Source: Fischerella muscicola PCC 7414 (GTDB lineage: Bacteria > Cyanobacteriota > Cyanobacteriia > Cyanobacteriales > Nostocaceae). From it: a stretch of DNA of 44,038 bases. Where the stretch lies: positions 1-44,038 of the forward strand of contig NZ_AJLK01000029.1 of assembly GCF_000317205.1 (NCBI RefSeq), read 5' to 3'. A program made the translations under genes and the position numbers. This document shows positions 16,241-24,068 of the stretch, one piece after another. Below the pieces are notes generated by a model. It searched no databases. It saw only the letters and a list, made by a program, of their open reading frames with translations, and had not been told where the DNA came from. Within the stretch, counting starts at the first letter, position 1; the number at the start of each line of letters is the position of its first letter.

Positions 16241-18301
16241 ATGGGTTCAATATCCAAAAGCGTACCAGGAATGAGAAAGCGTTTGTCTTCGTTGCCACAA
16301 CGCCCAGATGAAATAGATAGACTCACACACTACCCGGTCAATCTGATGCAACATGAGGAAGAGGCAGCCCTCCAGTTAGCACAAAAAATCAATCACATCA
16401 TTGCTAATAGCTCAACATCAGCAATGATGCTGCAAGATATTGCCCAATTGCTTGGAGTTGCATTCAAAGTAGATTGCTGCTGCTTAGTGACTGCCCAGAA
16501 AGAGGTGACTGGTGGTGAAGAAATTGCTGCAAATTGGTGTCCCCAAGAGTATTTAGATTCGTCGCCAGATGAAATATTTTCACTAGAGCAGCTGGATTTA
16601 CCAGTGGTGCAATGCGCTGGTGAACCAACTATAGAGGACATTGCCACAATTCAAAACAGTCTGAAAATAGGTTGCCAACAAGTGCCTATACCAGTGAAAT
16701 CGGTTCTGGCAATTACTACCCATTTTGGAAACAAAAAGAATGGTGTCATTAACTTAATCAAGTCCCAGCTATATGATTGGAGTGAGTCAGAAAAATATTT
16801 GCTCACAGCAGTAGAGTCAGTTTGCGCGATCGCTTTAGAACAAGTAGCACAAGCACAGCTGATCACCTCACAACAGCAGTTTCTCCAAACTTGTGCTAAG
16901 CATCAAAATCTGATCAAGCAATTGACAATACTTGGTCGCAGCAACTTGGAGATTAATCAAATGCTTCAGGTGGCAATCGCATCTACTGCCGAGGCTCTAG
17001 AAGCAGACCGGGGTTTGATTATATTACTCAAATATACTGATCCGCTATTTAGAAATCTACCCAAAAAACAAATTCCCAAAGCGAAAGCTACTGTTATTGG
17101 TGAATGGTCTAGACAGCCAGAAAATTTTTACATTGAGAAACAAGATAACCAAGATCATTCCTTCTGGCTTTCAGAGTGTGGAATTAGTCGCCGCGCCTTT
17201 ACAGCAGAGTCTGGCAAGCCTGTAATTATTAATGACACCAAAGATAGACGCAAGGATACCTCTACAATCGCCCAAGCGTTTATTTTAGAAAAACTGCCTG
17301 CAATGCTGTTAATGAGGTTGGAGAGTCAAGGCAAAGTTTTGGGATTTTTAGCACTACAGCAAACCCAACCTCGTTACTGGCATACAGCAGAAATCAACAT
17401 GGTAGAAATGGTCTGCGCTCAACTCAGCAATGCCATCATTCAAACACAGACGCTACGACAAGTACAAATGTTAGTCGATGAGCGCACATCCCAATTGCAG
17501 CGCAGTCTAGACGTTCAAGCTAAACTGTATGAAAGAACAAAGCAATATGTTGAGCAATTGCGAGAACTCAACAAACTCAAAGATGAGTTTTTGAGCAACA
17601 TGAGCGATCGCCTACGCTATCCTTTAACCAACATGCGTATGGCTTTGCGTATGCTGCGTCAACCAGGAAGAACCCCCGAACAGCAAACCAGGTATCTGGA
17701 TATTCTGGAGGAGGAGTGTACTAAAGAAATCAACTTAATCAATGACTTATTGACACTCCAGAAGCTAGAGAATCATCAAGAACCCCCGCAATTTGAAACT
17801 TTAGACTTAAATCGCAGAATCGAAGACATATCAGCATCTTTTGAGAAAAAGCTGGTAGAAAAAGGATTAAATATTTCTTGTGAGTTACCGGAGCAATCTC
17901 TAGAATTACAAACCGAACTAGAAAGTTTCGACCGTATCTTACAAGAACTTTTAACCAATGCGGTGAAATTCTCCGAACGAGATACTAGCATCCAAATCCA
18001 AGCTACACACCAAGTTGTTCAACAACTTGATCGAGTTATTATTAAAGTAACTAATATAGGACGTGGCATCTCAGAGGCAGAAGGCACGTATATTTTCGAT
18101 GCATTCCGTCGCGGTAGAGGAAGATGGACTCCTGGCACTGGCTTAGGACTTGCTCTGGTAAAATCCTTAGTGCAGCATTTGAGTGGGGAAATTGCTGTGG
18201 AAAGTACTCCGATTGAGGATACAGATATCAGCAAAATCTGTTTTACCTTAAATCTGCCCCAATTTTCAGACCAAGACAAAACCTACTCCGAAAGTGACTG
18301 A
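16241..18301 (+). CDS. Two-GAF histidine-kinase-like protein, catalytic His and G1 Asp replaced
   Basis: The protein is 686 aa from ATG 16241 (GGAGG 15 bases upstream; TTG 16226 sits directly on that site and is unlikely). There are two GAF domains, about residues 45-205 and 235-405, then a coiled coil and a HisKA/HATPase module. The H-box reads FLSNMSDRLRYPLTNM, so Asp456 stands where the phospho-accepting His belongs. The G1 box reads VTNIGRGI, with Asn605 replacing the usual ADP-contacting Asp. The N-box Asn573 and the G2 motif GTGLGLALVK remain. It may be a pseudokinase that senses through its GAFs and signals by contact. An SRPBCC gene overlaps its 3' end by eight bases. Confidence 0.9.
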   Translation: MGSISKSVPGMRKRLSSLPQRPDEIDRLTHYPVNLMQHEEEAALQLAQKINHIIANSSTSAMMLQDIAQLLGVAFKVDCCCLVTAQKEVTGGEEIAANWCPQEYLDSSPDEIFSLEQLDLPVVQCAGEPTIEDIATIQNSLKIGCQQVPIPVKSVLAITTHFGNKKNGVINLIKSQLYDWSESEKYLLTAVESVCAIALEQVAQAQLITSQQQFLQTCAKHQNLIKQLTILGRSNLEINQMLQVAIASTAEALEADRGLIILLKYTDPLFRNLPKKQIPKAKATVIGEWSRQPENFYIEKQDNQDHSFWLSECGISRRAFTAESGKPVIINDTKDRRKDTSTIAQAFILEKLPAMLLMRLESQGKVLGFLALQQTQPRYWHTAEINMVEMVCAQLSNAIIQTQTLRQVQMLVDERTSQLQRSLDVQAKLYERTKQYVEQLRELNKLKDEFLSNMSDRLRYPLTNMRMALRMLRQPGRTPEQQTRYLDILEEECTKEINLINDLLTLQKLENHQEPPQFETLDLNRRIEDISASFEKKLVEKGLNISCELPEQSLELQTELESFDRILQELLTNAVKFSERDTSIQIQATHQVVQQLDRVIIKVTNIGRGISEAEGTYIFDAFRRGRGRWTPGTGLGLALVKSLVQHLSGEIAVESTPIEDTDISKICFTLNLPQFSDQDKTYSESD

Positions 18302-18857
18302 AGAAAAATATACACCAGAAGAACTCAACTTCATCGCTATTGAAGACGAAACGAACCTCAAGGCGAAAGATTTACAAGCTGTGGCTGTTCAAATCGAGAA
18401 AATCACAGACAGACAGCGACAAATTACCGCTAAAATTCAAATTCCCCAACCACTGACAAAAGTTTGGGAAGTACTCACCAATTATGAAGCCTTAGCCGAC
18501 TTTATCCCCAACTTAGCCCACAGTCGTTTACTGGAACATCCCAATGGCGGTATTCGTTTGGAACAAATAGGTTCTCAGCGCTTTTTACGCATGAATTTTT
18601 CTGCCCGTGTAGTTCTCGATCTTGAGGAACACTTTCCCAAAGAAATTACTTTCCAGATGGTAGAGGGCGATTTTAAAGACTTCTCTGGTAGCTGGTGCTT
18701 AGAACCTTATTCTCTAGGTCAAGAAACAGGGACTAATCTCTGCTACACAGTCAAAGTTTGGCCTAAACTGACTATGCCTATAGGAATTATTGAGCGCCGC
18801 CTTGCGAAAGACCTACAACTAAATCTGCTGGCAATTTACCAACGTTTGGAGGGATAA
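18294..18857 (+). CDS. SRPBCC (START/cyclase-like) family protein
   Basis: The protein is 187 aa from GTG 18294, overlapping the kinase-like gene by eight bases, which implies coupled translation. Residues 40-185 have the polyketide-cyclase/COQ10-like pattern: ITAKIQIPQPLTKVWEVLTN, YEALADFIPNLAHSR, then WCLEP and VKVWPKL strands and a long C-terminal helix (PIGIIERRLAKDLQLNL). This fold makes a hydrophobic cavity for a lipid, quinone or similar ligand. No catalytic residues can be named. Pairing with a GAF-containing signalling protein suggests a ligand-linked role, which is speculative. Confidence 0.85.
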   Translation: MTEEKYTPEELNFIAIEDETNLKAKDLQAVAVQIEKITDRQRQITAKIQIPQPLTKVWEVLTNYEALADFIPNLAHSRLLEHPNGGIRLEQIGSQRFLRMNFSARVVLDLEEHFPKEITFQMVEGDFKDFSGSWCLEPYSLGQETGTNLCYTVKVWPKLTMPIGIIERRLAKDLQLNLLAIYQRLEG

Positions 18858-18960
18858 GATAGCCGATTGGTCATCCGCTAACAGGATTTTGGATGTTGGA
18901 TTTTGGATTGCCTCCAGAAGTGAGATGATCTTAAAACAGAATCCACTAATAGCAAAAAAC

Positions 18961-18992
18961 ACTCCACAAACCGTTCACTTTTGCTGTGGAGT
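18961..18992. terminator. Hairpin between the SRPBCC gene and tRNA-Glu
   Basis: ACTCCACA (18961-18968) pairs with TGTGGAGT (18985-18992) around a 16-nt loop, followed on the plus strand by ATTTTCTCT. It may serve the SRPBCC gene (plus) and the tRNA (minus), both of which end nearby. Confidence 0.5.
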
Positions 18993-19014
18993 ATTTTCTC
19001 TGTTAATTTTCAGA

Positions 19015-19087
19015 TACCCCCAGGGGAATTCGAATCCCCGTTACCTCCGTGAAAGGGAGGTGTCCTAGGCCTCTAGACGATGGGGGC
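19015..19087 (-). tRNA. trnE-UUC: tRNA-Glu (anticodon UUC)
   Basis: On the minus strand the 73-base sequence folds as a complete cloverleaf: acceptor GCCCCCA/TGGGGGT, D-arm ATCGTCTAGAGGCCTAGGAC, anticodon stem CCTCC/GGAGG with loop CTTTCAC (anticodon TTC), and T-arm GGGGATTCGAATTCCCC. CCA is not encoded. In cyanobacteria this tRNA serves both translation and the glutamyl-tRNA reductase route to haem, chlorophyll and bilins. Confidence 0.97.
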
Positions 19088-19448
19088 GCGGGTCACACTT
19101 TTATTAATTTAGCGGCTTTTACTTTTGATGTCAACAGTTTAAATGAATAATTTGATAGCAAAATTTTAAATTGCAGCAGGTTAAACTGGGTGGAAGCAAA
19201 AGTGATTCATCGCCAAGGGTTAAAAAATGAACTTAAGGAGGTAAAAATGGCACTCAAAAGCTGATAAATCAAGCATTAGAGTCGTTACCATTTTACCAAT
19301 CCTCGGGAACGGCTGTATTATAGGTAACTAAGTAATAAAACTTTTCTGCCCAGCAAGGAGTATTCAAGTTGTGATATTGCATCTGGTAAATTGAGTCTTT
19401 ACAATTCTTTACAAAAGATTTTGAAAAACATAGCTCAAAATCTACAAC
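19088..19448. other. Leader region of the antiporter gene with a five-codon ORF
   Basis: No normal gene is seen in these 361 bases. A perfect AAGGAGG (19235-19241) is followed by ATG and five codons to TGA (19247-19264: M-A-L-K-S). Deleting one A from the AAAA run would open a frame of about 27 codons, so this may be a decayed gene start or a leader peptide. Confidence 0.4.
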
Positions 19449-21371
19449 ATGGAAGCATCTTTTGAAATCACCTTGCAGATGGTTATTGCCGTCGTTGCAG
19501 GCATAAGCGCTCAGGTAGTAGCTGCGTACCTGCGAGTACCCAGTATTGTATTTTTATTGCTGTTTGGTATTCTGCTTGGCTCTGACGGTTTTGGGTTATT
19601 GCATCCCCATTTGTTAGGCACTGGATTAGAAGTTATTGTCGCTTTGGGAACGGCAATAATTTTGTTTGAAGGCGGACTTAACTTAGAACTGCGAGAGTTA
19701 AACAAAGTTTCTACAAGTTTGCAATTACTCGTAACTTTAGGAACCTTAATCACGTTACTGGGTGGGAGCATGGCAGCTCATTGGCTAGGTGAATTTCCCT
19801 GGCCGATCGCTTTGCTGTTTGCCTCTCTAGTAGTGGTTACAGGCCCTACGGTAATCAGTCCTCTGCTCAAACAAATTAATGTGGAACGACAAGTTGCCAC
19901 ATTGCTAGAGGGTGAAGGAGTGTTGATTGACCCAGTTGGAGCCATTCTAGCTGTGGTAGTGCTGAACACGATCTTAAATGATAACACCGACCCCTTTGTT
20001 GCCATCAGCAGTTTGCTGATACGGCTGAGTATTGGTGGCATAATTGGGGCAGTCGGTGGCTGGCTGATGGCGTTAATCTGCAAATTTGCCAATTTTCTCT
20101 CTTTTGAGGTCAAAAATCTTGTAGTTTTGGCTGGTTTGTGGGGCTTATTTGTATTAGCGCAAATGCTCCGCAGTGAATCAGGATTGATGGCGACTGTAGT
20201 CGCTGGTGTGGTGTTTGGAACTGCTTCTGTTCCAGAAGAACGACTACTGCGGCACTTCAAAGGTCAGTTAACGATTTTCTGCGTTTCTGTCTTATTTATC
20301 TTACTGGCTGCTGATTTATCTATTGACAGTTTGTTTGCACTAGGTTGGGGCAGTTTATTTACTGTTTTGGCGTTAATGTTTATCGTGCGTCCAATCAACA
20401 TTCTCTGTTGTACCTGGAACAGTGACTTGAACTGGCGACAAAAACTGTTTCTTAGCTGGGTTGCCCCCAGAGGGATTGTTTCTGCTTCTGTAGCTTCTTT
20501 ATTTGCAATTTTGCTGACTCAACACGGCATTAACGGTGGTGATGCCATTAAAGCCCTTGTCTTCCTAACAATTATCATGACAGTTTTCTGTCAGGGGCTA
20601 ACGGCTGGCTGGATTGCTAGATGGCTGCAAATTACCTCCAAAGAAGCGACAGGGGCAGTAATTGTTGGTTGCAATCCTCTGAGTATTTTAGTTGCTCGCC
20701 TGCTGCAAGAACGGGGAGAAGCAGTTGTGATGATCGACACTGATCCCGAAGCAAGTAAGCAAGCCCAAGCCGAAAATTTGCGAGTGTTAACCAGCAGTGC
20801 TTTGGATGCCAATGTTTTAGAAGAAGCAGGATTGGCTTTGATGGGAACTTTTTTGGCAATGACCAAAAATGGCGAGGTGAATTTTGTTTTGGCACAACGA
20901 GCCGCAGAAGAGTTTAACCCACCCCGCGTCTTAGCAGTTTTTCCGCGTGATCCACAAGCCACTAATGGTACAAATAATACTAAAGTCAGCCAGGCTTTCA
21001 TTCCAGACTTGCAAATTAAAACCTGGAATCAATATCTCAACGATGAGCAAGTGAAGCTAGGAATGACAACACTCAAAGAACCTGGTTTTTCATTACAAAA
21101 GGTTCAGTTGCAGGCATTAATCCGGACTGGCGAGTTAGTGCCACTCTTTTTAGAACGGGATGAGAAATTGCAGATCATGCCTGCGGGTGAAGCTTGGCAA
21201 AGTGGCGATCGCATCATCTACCTATTGCACGATCCCAGACCGAAGCTTTTAAAACGCCTATCGGGTGGTAGAGACTCAAATCGCCTCTCTCTAGAAAAAT
21301 TACCAGAAGTTGAGGAAATCCCGATCGGGAAATTATCTCAGCTTTCTGCCAGTGATGCTCCTGCATCTTGA
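19449..21371 (+). CDS. CPA1-type Na+(K+)/H+ antiporter with C-terminal TrkA domains
   Basis: A 640-aa membrane protein. Residues 1-390 carry about 12 hydrophobic segments of the NhaP/CPA type, with LFEGGLNLELRELN, GPTVISPLL and LEGEGVLIDPVGAI, which includes the conserved acidic ion-pathway residue. Residues about 398-520 form a Rossmann TrkA-N domain (GAVIVGCNPLSILVARLL; VMIDTDPEA), and about 545-610 resembles TrkA-C. It would exchange cytosolic Na+ or K+ for protons, with nucleotide control by the TrkA part. The first GxGxxG-like loop reads GCNPLS, a weak nucleotide site. Its 3' end overlaps the convergent cytochrome gene by 34 bases. Confidence 0.92.
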   Translation: MEASFEITLQMVIAVVAGISAQVVAAYLRVPSIVFLLLFGILLGSDGFGLLHPHLLGTGLEVIVALGTAIILFEGGLNLELRELNKVSTSLQLLVTLGTLITLLGGSMAAHWLGEFPWPIALLFASLVVVTGPTVISPLLKQINVERQVATLLEGEGVLIDPVGAILAVVVLNTILNDNTDPFVAISSLLIRLSIGGIIGAVGGWLMALICKFANFLSFEVKNLVVLAGLWGLFVLAQMLRSESGLMATVVAGVVFGTASVPEERLLRHFKGQLTIFCVSVLFILLAADLSIDSLFALGWGSLFTVLALMFIVRPINILCCTWNSDLNWRQKLFLSWVAPRGIVSASVASLFAILLTQHGINGGDAIKALVFLTIIMTVFCQGLTAGWIARWLQITSKEATGAVIVGCNPLSILVARLLQERGEAVVMIDTDPEASKQAQAENLRVLTSSALDANVLEEAGLALMGTFLAMTKNGEVNFVLAQRAAEEFNPPRVLAVFPRDPQATNGTNNTKVSQAFIPDLQIKTWNQYLNDEQVKLGMTTLKEPGFSLQKVQLQALIRTGELVPLFLERDEKLQIMPAGEAWQSGDRIIYLLHDPRPKLLKRLSGGRDSNRLSLEKLPEVEEIPIGKLSQLSASDAPAS

Positions 21372-22000
21372 ATCTGACTCGGTGGCAAGTTAGCACCTTC
21401 AGAGTTGAGAAGCTGAGCTTTCATTTGTTTTTCTTGCCACAATACGCTAAATAAATGCACACCAGAAATGATAATCGCAGAAATTGAAAGAATATAGCTG
21501 TGTATGGTGTAGAGTCTTTGGATAGTTAGCGTACTAATTGCACCACCAGTCAGGATTTCGCGTAGCTGCGAACCAATCAAAGGAATCGCTTCAATGGTTC
21601 CTAACTCAATACTAAAACGCCAGAATCCTTCTTGATCCCAGCTTAAAATCATTGCTGTCCAACTTAGCCCAATGGCAATGAGAGTGAAGAAAATTGCACT
21701 AATCCAGGCTGATAACCAACTCTTGCGAAACTGTCTGCCCAAAAATAACACTACAATTTGCACAAGTGCGATCGCAATCACTCCATTACCAGCAATATTG
21801 TGGGCTTTACGGAACAACCAACCATATTGCACCTGTTCTGTAATCAGTTTCAACGACTGATATGCCCTGCCTGCTGCTGGCTCGTAGTAAAAAGACAGCA
21901 AAATGCCAGTAGAAGCTGCAACCAAAGAGAGGGTAATAATTACGACAGATAATACTGTGGCTATGCGCCGCAGCACCCTATTAAACTCGGTGCTTTCCAT
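21338..22000 (-). CDS. Cytochrome-b6-like (cytochrome b N-terminal) membrane protein
   Basis: The protein is 220 aa from ATG 22000 (AGGAG about nine bases upstream; GTG 22003 is possible). Four to five membrane segments align with PetB. The helix-B ligand is present as His in RKAHNIAGNG, but the residue 14 positions later is Gln (ALVQIV) rather than His. The helix-D pair is intact with 15-residue spacing (YTIHSY ... SGVHLF). In PetB terms the ligand H100 of haem b_n is missing while the other three remain. No c-type haem Cys motif is seen. It may bind one b haem or use altered ligation. It is not the main petB; its partner is unknown. Confidence 0.85.
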   Translation of the reverse strand: MESTEFNRVLRRIATVLSVVIITLSLVAASTGILLSFYYEPAAGRAYQSLKLITEQVQYGWLFRKAHNIAGNGVIAIALVQIVVLFLGRQFRKSWLSAWISAIFFTLIAIGLSWTAMILSWDQEGFWRFSIELGTIEAIPLIGSQLREILTGGAISTLTIQRLYTIHSYILSISAIIISGVHLFSVLWQEKQMKAQLLNSEGANLPPSQIQDAGASLAES

Positions 22001-22003
22001 CAC

Positions 22004-22452
22004 TCACCGCTCCTTTTGTTAACTAGGAACTATACTTTTATTACAATTTTATCTAAGAAATATTAAGAAAGTATAATTTACTGTTAACAATTTATAGAGT
22101 TGTCTGAAGTTCCATCTGACGTAGTAGAAAGCCGCGTCATAGTTACTTTTTTAGAAGCAAAGCCAGTTCAATCCACTCCACAAATGATGTACTTTGGCAT
22201 GTTGGCTGCTTCAAATCAACACTCAAGCGAAGAAGATTTCAAGGTGGATTTGCTAAAGGAAGAGGTTTGGTTCACCGTGACTTAAAGCCAAGTAAAAAGC
22301 TGCTTGCCACATACCCTGCGGAGCATGATGTTAACGGTGTTTTCGCTTATCTTAGGCAACAGAAAACCGTGATCGCCTACACTTCAAAAATCGCATTAGA
22401 GAAATTGCTGTAACCTTTCTGGTGTAGGTGTCACAACCACAAAGGAGCGCCA
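22004..22452. pseudogene. Antitoxin-like gene remnant in an otherwise empty spacer
   Basis: Within this 449-base spacer a frame open from just after a TAA (about 22087) to 22285 reads IELSEVPSDVVESRVIVTFL, then MMYFGMLAASNQHSSEEDFK. This resembles the N-terminal pattern of small cyanobacterial antitoxin-like proteins but lacks a proper start and the usual C-terminus. Beyond 22285 another frame runs without a start to a TAA near 22411. AAAGGAG at 22441-22447 serves the next gene. No intact toxin partner is present. Confidence 0.4.
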
Positions 22453-23166
22453 ATGAACTCAGAAAAGCAAATACCAACAATAGCGATCGCTACTGGTGCA
22501 AATCGAGGTATCGGACTGGAAGTTACACGTCAACTCGCTCGTCAAAATATTACTGTGATTTTAGGAGCGCGTGACCTTGAAAAGGGAAAAGCCGCAGCCG
22601 AGACATTGGCAAAGGAAGGACTTGAGGTTTTACCGCGTTGGCTGGATGTGACGAATCAAGAAAGTATTGATCGTTTAGCAGCTCAAGTCAAAGAAGAATT
22701 TGGGCGATTAGATATCCTGATTAACAATGCTGGCATTCTCTACGATACTTGGCAGCAAGCAATCAATGCTAACTTTGATACAGTACGTGAAGCCCTGGAA
22801 ACAAACACCTTTGGCCCTTGGCGCATGTGTCAAGCGTTTATTCCCCTGCTACGCCAAAGCAAACATGGACGAATTGTCAATGTTTCCAGTGGAGCTGGAT
22901 CTTTAACTAGTATGAGTGGTGGCACACCTGCATACAGTGTGTCAAAAGTAGCACTCAACGCCCTCACCCGAATGCTAGCTGACGAGTTAAGAAGTACTGG
23001 CATTCTGGTTAACTCAGTTTGTCCAGGCTGGGTTGCAACTGATATGGGTGGTGCAGGAGGAAGACCAGTTGAGGATGGTGCAGCAGGGATTGTGTGGGCA
23101 GCAACATTACCCGATGATGGGCCAACAGGTGGATTCTTCCGCGATGGGAAACCTCTGCCTTGGTAG
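22453..23166 (+). CDS. Short-chain dehydrogenase/reductase (carbonyl-reductase-like)
   Basis: A 237-aa NAD(P)H-dependent oxidoreductase of the classical SDR fold. Cofactor motif TGANRGIG is at residues 14-21, an Arg in LGARD suggests NADPH preference, NNAG is near residue 90, and the catalytic Ser (VNVSSGAG) and YSVSK are near 138 and 160. The C-terminal WVATDMGG/GFFRDGKPLPW is typical of the carbonyl-reductase subgroup. AAAGGAG lies six bases before the ATG. The substrate cannot be inferred. It stands alone, with an antitoxin remnant upstream and a dispersed repeat downstream. Confidence 0.92.
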   Translation: MNSEKQIPTIAIATGANRGIGLEVTRQLARQNITVILGARDLEKGKAAAETLAKEGLEVLPRWLDVTNQESIDRLAAQVKEEFGRLDILINNAGILYDTWQQAINANFDTVREALETNTFGPWRMCQAFIPLLRQSKHGRIVNVSSGAGSLTSMSGGTPAYSVSKVALNALTRMLADELRSTGILVNSVCPGWVATDMGGAGGRPVEDGAAGIVWAATLPDDGPTGGFFRDGKPLPW

Positions 23167-23196
23167 GCATAGCCTGAAAAAATTATGTTTAGAAAT

Positions 23197-23290
23197 CGAA
23201 CACCGATGCACACGGATACACACAGATAGATTATCCGTTAGTGGCAGAGATCATCGGTGTTTATCGGTGTTCATCTGTGTTCGTTTTTTC
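23197..23290. repeat. Dispersed inverted repeat (CACCGATG/CATCGGTG family)
   Basis: GAACACCGATG and ACACACAGAT units at about 23198-23230 are inverted at about 23250-23283 (CATCGGTGTT, ATCGGTGTTCATC, TGTGTTCG), ending in a T-rich run. It lies between convergent genes and could serve as a bidirectional terminator. Confidence 0.65.
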
Positions 23291-23292
23291 TT

Positions 23293-23979
23293 TTATATAT
23301 TGACGCTTTCTGGTGTCTCTGTCTGCAACTTCTGTCCTAATTTTGGTTCAGTACCTGCGATGATGCGCTCAATATTAGTACGATGCCGCAAAATTACATA
23401 TAAACCAGCCGCAACCCCAAACAAAATGTAGGGTAGGGGTTGGTGCAGAAGTACCATGAAAATGGAAACTGCGATCGCACCAGAAATTGAACTTAAAGAT
23501 ACAATCCTTGATATTGCTACGACAACGGCAAATACTCCTGCTGTCGCTAAAGCGACTTGCCAATTCATCGCCAGCAAAACTCCTAAACTGGTAGCAACTG
23601 ATTTACCACCAGTAAATCCCAAAAAAATAGATTTACTGTGTCCGAGTACTACTGCTAGTCCTGCTAAAGTTACCATCCATGCTTGCCAGATTCCAGGATT
23701 AACGGTTGAGGGAATTAAATCTTGATTTTGGGCAAAGTTAAACAACCAGTAAACCAGAAAGATGGCTAAAACTCCCTTGAGGCAATCAATTAACAAAACA
23801 AATGCCCCAGGCCCTTTACCCAATGTTCTTAACACATTAGTTGCTCCCGTAGAACCGGAACCAACTTCCCGAATATCAATGCCTTTTAATAGCTTCACTA
23901 CTGTGTAACCAGTGGGCAGAGAACCCAACAGGTAAGCTACAAATAGAATTGCCCCACACAAAATTAACCAAGTAGACAT
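23293..23979 (-). CDS. plsY: Acyl-phosphate:glycerol-3-phosphate acyltransferase PlsY
   Basis: A 228-aa integral membrane enzyme that transfers an acyl group from acyl-phosphate to glycerol-3-phosphate, the first committed step of glycerolipid synthesis. Five or so hydrophobic segments are seen. The three PlsY motifs are present: GSGSTGATNVLR, GHSKSIFLGFTGGKSVAT and a late HRTNIERIIAGTEPKLG. The tail is slightly extended. It is the last of a co-oriented lipid/envelope group (mlaE-type, DUF3119, DUF3086, plsY). Confidence 0.95.
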   Translation of the reverse strand: MSTWLILCGAILFVAYLLGSLPTGYTVVKLLKGIDIREVGSGSTGATNVLRTLGKGPGAFVLLIDCLKGVLAIFLVYWLFNFAQNQDLIPSTVNPGIWQAWMVTLAGLAVVLGHSKSIFLGFTGGKSVATSLGVLLAMNWQVALATAGVFAVVVAISRIVSLSSISGAIAVSIFMVLLHQPLPYILFGVAAGLYVILRHRTNIERIIAGTEPKLGQKLQTETPESVNI

Positions 23980-24068
23980 AATTTTTAAATTGTTGTTTGT
24001 TGGTTGTTGGTTGTTGATTGTTAGTAATGAAGAATCGAAATCACCAATGACAAATGACCATTGACTAA
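23980..24068. repeat. TTGTTGG/TTGTTGA heptad repeat
   Basis: Several tandem 7-mers of TTGTTGG type at about 23991-24020 are followed by CAATGACAAATGACCATTGAC units. It is an STRR-type filler between plsY and the DUF3086 gene. Confidence 0.6.

Noticed and set aside
16168-16311. 47-codon upstream frame overlapping the GAF pseudokinase start
   Set aside because: No ribosome binding site and no protein-like character; overlap is explained by the real gene.
22230-22411. HRDLKPS string resembling a Ser/Thr kinase catalytic loop
   Set aside because: It lies in a short frame without a start, and no other kinase motif (Lys, DFG, APE) is present on either side; coincidence is the simplest reading.
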